Part shown: positions 60,690-64,000 of the stretch, in pieces
Numbering within the stretch: position 1 is the first letter of the stretch
Layout of the letters: each line of letters begins with the position of its first letter
Assembly: GCF_019042735.1 (NCBI RefSeq)
Contig: NZ_JAHQCR010000072.1
Location: 13,262-77,261 of the forward strand
Source: Evansella alkalicola
Lineage (GTDB): Bacteria; Bacillota; Bacilli; Bacillales; Salisediminibacteriaceae
Direction of reading: 5' to 3'
Length of the DNA: 64,000 bases
Translations under genes and position numbers: made by a program
Notes under the pieces: model-generated
Database searches by the model: none
What the model was told of the DNA's origin: nothing
What the model saw: only the letters and a program-made list of their open reading frames with translations

Positions 60690-61701
60690 TATAGGAAAAA
60701 CCTTGTACGATGTCTTGTCTAACTACTTTCACGACGATCGACTTCTCCTGTCCTTTACGTTTCAATCAAAGTATTTAGGGATGTCTCCTTGGAAATGTCC
60801 AGGTGCTTTTAGCATTCTATCCTTTATGGAATATGAGTATGGAATTTTTCACCCAATAGGTGGCTTGAATAAGCTTACAGAAGCGTTAGGGAAAGCAGTC
60901 ATTGATAACGGTGGAGAAATTCATCTTAATACGGGGGTTATTAGTAAGTTAATCCTTGAAGGGAAAGAGGTTCGTGGAGTGGAGTTGGAAAGTGGCGATA
61001 AGGTGATGGCAGACGAAGTGGTTATGAATGCAGACTTTGCTTATGGTATCTCTAGACTTGTGGGCGAGAAGCATAGGAAAAAATATACGAATGTGAAACT
61101 GGAGGAAAAAGATTACTCTTGTTCTACCTTTATGATTTATGCAGGGGTAGACAAGGAAGTGCCGATGGGTCACCATACGATTTTGTTTGCTGAAACTATA
61201 AAAGAAATGTGGCGGAGATTACCGAAACGAAGACACTGTCAGATGACCCTTCTATTTATGTTCAGAATGCGCTGTTTCGGACCCCACATTGGCACCACAA
61301 GGGAAAAGTCCCCTTTATATCCTTGCACCAGTTCCTAATAATGGTAGTGAGATTGATTGGGAGAAGGAAAAAGATAGTTTTCGCGATTTAGTTTGGTCGC
61401 AGTTAGAGAAGAAAACTGGAGTCACTGATTTACGGAAATCCGTTGAAGTGGAAAAAGTGGTAACGCCTCATGACTGGGAAGCGAATAAATCCATTTATAA
61501 AGGTGCTACTTTCAATCTAGCCCATAACTTAAAACAAATGATGTATTTAAGGCCACATAATCAGTGGAAGGAAATAAACGGTCTATTTCTAGTAGGTGGA
61601 GGGACACATCCAGGCAGCGGATTACCTACTATATTTGAATCAGCAAGGATCACGTCCAATTTGATTATGGCAAAACATCGAAAGGAAGGGCATTATCATG
61701 A
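60690..61701 (+). pseudogene. CrtI/CrtN-type carotenoid desaturase remnant
   Basis: Three frames in order give a phytoene-desaturase-like C-terminal half. Frame 1 has NYFHDDRLLLSFTFQ, YLGMSPWKCPGAFSIL, FHPIGGLNKLTEALG (60715 to about 61205). Frame 2 has AEITETKTLSDDPSIYVQN (to about 61283). Frame 3 has APQGKSPLYILAPVPNNGS...NGLFLVGGGTHPGSGLPTIFESARITSNLI (to 61701). Two frameshifts and loss of about the first 200 residues, including the FAD GxGxxG motif, make it non-functional. The missing 5' part ends exactly at a hairpin element. Confidence 0.88.
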
Positions 61702-61791
61702 GGGCAATCGGGAGTTAAGGAGGAGAAGCAGCGCGAGCTTGTTTCCTGCAACAGCAGGGAGACGACGTGCAGGTTTTTGATAAAAAATGAA
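61698..61791 (+). pseudogene. N-terminal scrap of a second Crt-type desaturase
   Basis: From ATG 61698 the frame reads MRAIGS, stop, then GGEAAARACFLQQQGDDVQVFDKK, stop. This resembles the start of a CrtI-type protein (MxAIVIGSGLGGLxAAxxLQQQGxDVxVFEK). It overlaps the end of the first remnant, as tandem crt genes do. Only about 30 codons remain and they are broken by a stop. Confidence 0.65.
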
Positions 61792-61864
61792 GTTAAACGC
61801 AATAATATAAACGTTCAATTGTTTTAATATTGGCAAAGGTAAAAGCTACAGAAGAGGTGCTGTC

Positions 61865-62836
61865 ATGAATGAATGGGAAAAACCTGTTGTCGTTGTTAGT
61901 AAATGTTTAGGATTCGATGCTTGTCGCTTCAATGGAGATGTGATTGCTGATAAATTTATTGAGAAGCTTGCCCAGTTAGTCACTTTTATTCCTGTTTGTC
62001 CTGAGGTGGAAATAGGTCTCGGAACGCCACGAAAACCGATTAGGCTAGTTAAGGAAGGGAGGGGGTTCAAGCTTATTCAACCTGAAACAGGAGCTGATCT
62101 AACGGATAAAATGGCAGCCTTTTCTGACGTATTTCTGGCTGGATTACAAAATGTAGACGGCTTTATCTTAAAAAATCGGTCTCCGAGCTGTGCCATTAAT
62201 GATGCAAAACTAATGGCAGGTGTAGATAAACCTCATACAGTGAGAAAACAAGGTGGCATATTTGGAGATAAAGTCAAAGAAAGGTTTTCCCATCTTGCTG
62301 TTGAAGACGAAGGTCGGTTAAAGAATTTTTCCATCAGAGAGCATTTCTTGACCAAACTATTTACAATAGCACGGTTTCGACATCTTAAAGAGCAACACAA
62401 CTACAATGATCTATTAATGTTCCATACAAAAAATAAATATTTGTTCATGGCATATGATCAATTAAAGCTAAAGGAATTGGGCCGAATTGTTGCTAATCAT
62501 GAGAGGCGAGGAAGCAAAGAGCTTTTTGCTCTGTATGGGGAGAAGCTTTACGATATATTGGCTGAACCAACTGCGTTTACGGCATATATTAACGTCCTTT
62601 ATCATGTGATGGGGTATTTCTCCTCATATTTGAGCGATGGTGAAAAAAAGTATTTCATAGGATTGATCGAGCAGTACCGCCATCATACAGTTCCGTTAAG
62701 TAGTCCTATGGGTGTTTTGCAGTCGTGGGTGATCCGTTTTAACAATGCGTATCTTGCTTCGCAGACGATTTTTAATCCATATCCAGAGGAGCTAATCGAA
62801 ATAACGGATTCAGGAAAAGGACGGAACTTTGCTTGA
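61865..62836 (+). CDS. DUF523 and DUF1722 domain protein
   Basis: This 323-residue protein has the N-terminal DUF523 (about 6-150) with VSKCLGFDACRFNGD, PVCPEVEIGLGTPRKPI and LKNRSPSC, whose conserved Cys suggest a metal or redox site. The C-terminal DUF1722 (about 185-305) has FHTKNKYLFMAYDQLKLKELGRIV and YFSSYLSDGEKKYF. This fusion often lies near photolyase and carotenoid genes, and here it stands next to a decayed desaturase. The biochemical function is not known. GAAGAGGTG precedes the ATG. It appears intact. Confidence 0.85.
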   Translation: MNEWEKPVVVVSKCLGFDACRFNGDVIADKFIEKLAQLVTFIPVCPEVEIGLGTPRKPIRLVKEGRGFKLIQPETGADLTDKMAAFSDVFLAGLQNVDGFILKNRSPSCAINDAKLMAGVDKPHTVRKQGGIFGDKVKERFSHLAVEDEGRLKNFSIREHFLTKLFTIARFRHLKEQHNYNDLLMFHTKNKYLFMAYDQLKLKELGRIVANHERRGSKELFALYGEKLYDILAEPTAFTAYINVLYHVMGYFSSYLSDGEKKYFIGLIEQYRHHTVPLSSPMGVLQSWVIRFNNAYLASQTIFNPYPEELIEITDSGKGRNFA

Positions 62837-62870
62837 AAGTGACGTGTGTGGGCATGGGCCAGTGAACAAG

Positions 62871-62925
62871 GGGACGGTTCTTACGTTTACAATTGTCAGA
62901 CAATTGTAAACGCAAGAACCGTCCC
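62871..62925. repeat. hairpin element, short ATTGTCAGACAAT form
   Basis: GGGACGGTTCTTACGTTTACAATTGTC / GACAATTGTAAACGCAAGAACCGTCCC. There is one uncompensated change (TTACG against CGCAA). It lies about 35 bases after the DUF523/DUF1722 gene. Confidence 0.9.
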
Positions 62926-63026
62926 TTCATTTTCTGTAGCAGATTTTCTCACATGATTTCCCACAGGTGCTTTCGACTGCAGTAACATGGAGGTAACTTA
63001 TATGTGGGAAGGGGAAATGGAAAAAA

Positions 63027-63272
63027 ATGATAACTGCAACCCAAAGTCCTGTGAAATCCACAAGTAAAATGGTGACAGATGAAGAAGTCATAAAGGCTAA
63101 AAGCGTAGAGTTGATACACCTACAGTTTGTTGATATTGAAGGCATGATTAAGAGTGTAACAGTTACAGCAGAACAACTAAAAGACATTAAGGAGGGGAAG
63201 ATTATGTTTGATGGATCATCTATCAAAGGATTTTCTCCTATAAATAAATCAGACTTATATTTACAACCGTAG
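63027..63272 (+). pseudogene. N-terminal fragment of a glutamine synthetase (glnA-like)
   Basis: The 81-codon frame contains VELIHLQFVDIEGMIKSVTV, then EQLKDIKEGKIMFDGSSIKGF and NKSDLYLQP. This is the beta-grasp N-terminus of class I glutamine synthetases. The other ~360 residues, including the whole catalytic domain, are missing. After the TAG the frame reads LEGGNFHYITLPKP..., unrelated to GlnA. It is a truncated relic. Confidence 0.85.
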
Positions 63273-63376
63273 CTGGAAGGTGGGAACTTCCACTACATCA
63301 CTCTCCCAAAGCCAACCTCCAAAACCCCAATTGGAAACTGGCTACTCGACAGAGGGTGCAAAAAGAGGTGAACAGA

Positions 63377-63416
63377 GGGACGGTACTTGCGTTTACGAAA
63401 ACGCAAGTACCGTTCT
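63377..63416. repeat. hairpin element, short form with compensated arm change
   Basis: GGGACGGTACTTGCGTTTACG / AAACGCAAGTACCGTTC. The TACTTG/CAAGTA change occurs in both arms. It is the last family member in the window. The following 63417-63583 holds no gene I recognise. Confidence 0.88.
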
Positions 63417-63583
63417 TTTCTGTTATAATTATTTTGAGTATTTAAAAAGGGAGATTGAAATCAAATGTTTCATATTTTTAGCTTTATATAACCGTATACC
63501 ACTTATATTAGGGGACCTCCTTAAAAAATTTTGATATGAACTATTCGTCGTCGCAAATCATACATTCAGATGGAGGTTATCAA

Positions 63584-63727
63584 ATGAATAAGATGGATTT
63601 TAGGTGCAAAGAACTGGATAGGTTATTTAATTACTTGGAGAATAGAGACTGTCGATTAACTCATAATAATCTCCTATTTCACATACTTTTTTCATTAACT
63701 CATCACTTTCCTCCATATCTAAGGTAA
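63584..63727 (+). CDS. small ORF, 47 codons, doubtful
   Basis: ATG 63584 follows GGAGG by 8 bases. The frame encodes a basic, His-containing peptide (MNKMDFRCKELDRLF... ending HHFPPYLR) with no recognisable motif. It may be the start of a gene cut off by the transposase-bearing element that begins just downstream. Confidence 0.3.
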   Translation: MNKMDFRCKELDRLFNYLENRDCRLTHNNLLFHILFSLTHHFPPYLR

Positions 63728-63761
63728 AATTAAGACAAATCTTATATATGGAGTGATCGTG

Positions 63762-64000
63762 ATGGCTCATATTCAATATAAAACATTTGGTCAGTTGTCT
63801 TTCGCAGATTATGAAGTTTTCTCTTCAGTCCCTTCCCATCCTTTCTGGAGCCGAGTAGAACAAGTGATTGACTTTTCCTTTGCAGATGAACTCTGTGCAT
63901 CCTTGTATTCCTCTAAAGGACAACGTCCTTATGCTCCTTCTCTTAAATTAAAGATTCATTTTGCTCAACGCTATCACAATTACTCTGATCGTGAAATGGA
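63762..64000 (+). CDS. transposase, N-terminal part, runs off the window
   Basis: ATG 63762 has GGAGTGATCG upstream. The 79 readable codons include FWSRVEQVIDFSFADELCASLYS and RPYAPSLKLKIHFAQRYHNYSDREME (given in pieces). This is the DUF772-type N-terminus of IS5/IS1182-like DDE transposases. The catalytic domain lies beyond base 64000, so intactness is unknown. The left end of the IS should be within the preceding few hundred bases. Confidence 0.8.
   Translation, partial: MAHIQYKTFGQLSFADYEVFSSVPSHPFWSRVEQVIDFSFADELCASLYSSKGQRPYAPSLKLKIHFAQRYHNYSDREM

Overview
The window is chromosomal DNA from a low-GC Bacillota, most likely Bacillaceae. Starts sit behind strong AGGAGG-type ribosome binding sites, with many TTG and GTG starts. 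There are cre and Zur operators and M-box and c-di-GMP-I riboswitches. Very acidic surface proteins with LPxTA sorting signals hint at a haloalkaliphile such as Evansella or Salipaludibacillus; that placement is inference. There are no rRNA or tRNA genes.

Region 1 (1-19.1 kb) is accessory catabolism. A 52-bp tandem array precedes a CapA-like phosphoesterase and a Dpp/Opp-type ABC importer (two permeases, a fused double ATPase, a lipoprotein binding protein) with cre sites. Next come an alpha/beta hydrolase, a crotonase, an FAD aromatic hydroxylase, a hot-dog thioesterase, two FAH-family hydrolases, a DinB-fold protein, two gentisate 1,2-dioxygenase-like bicupins, an SDR and one unknown protein. 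Together they fit degradation of a hydroxylated aromatic acid through an aryl-CoA and gentisate to maleylpyruvate, fumarylpyruvate, fumarate and pyruvate. A CoA ligase is missing from the window.

Region 2 (19.1-40.2 kb) is a mosaic. It holds a GH42 beta-galactosidase between direct ~200-bp repeats, a transglutaminase-like protein, an acidic LPNTA wall protein, a MORN protein, an SPFH/zinc-ribbon membrane operon, a creatininase-family hydrolase and a c-di-GMP riboswitch over a 65-residue UVR-motif protein. It continues with a KstD-like flavoprotein divergent from a TetR regulator with a perfect 30-bp palindrome between them, a 2H phosphoesterase, an IS91-like element, a histidine phosphatase and a FlaR-like P-loop protein.

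Region 3 (40.2-48.3 kb) is metal homeostasis. A Mg2+ M-box leader carries two tiny overlapping ORFs and is followed by mgtE, mgtC and a second mgtE. A convergent YibE/F pair follows, then an orphan His-rich zinc-binding lipoprotein behind three Zur boxes.

Region 4 (48.3-64 kb) is envelope signalling and surface. Two ECF sigma/partner gene pairs stand directly upstream of a ~2,500-codon LRR surface protein whose LPDTA anchor is cut off by an in-frame TGA. After it come a small coiled-coil lipoprotein, a decayed carotenoid desaturase locus, a DUF523/DUF1722 protein, a glnA fragment and a transposase running off the end.

Across 19-63.5 kb runs a family of about 20 hairpin elements with arms GGGACGGTTCTTGCG / CGCAAGAACCGTCCC, nearly all just downstream of stop codons. 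Some copies covary between arms, several supply the stop codon of the adjacent minus-strand gene, and one is split by the IS91-like element.
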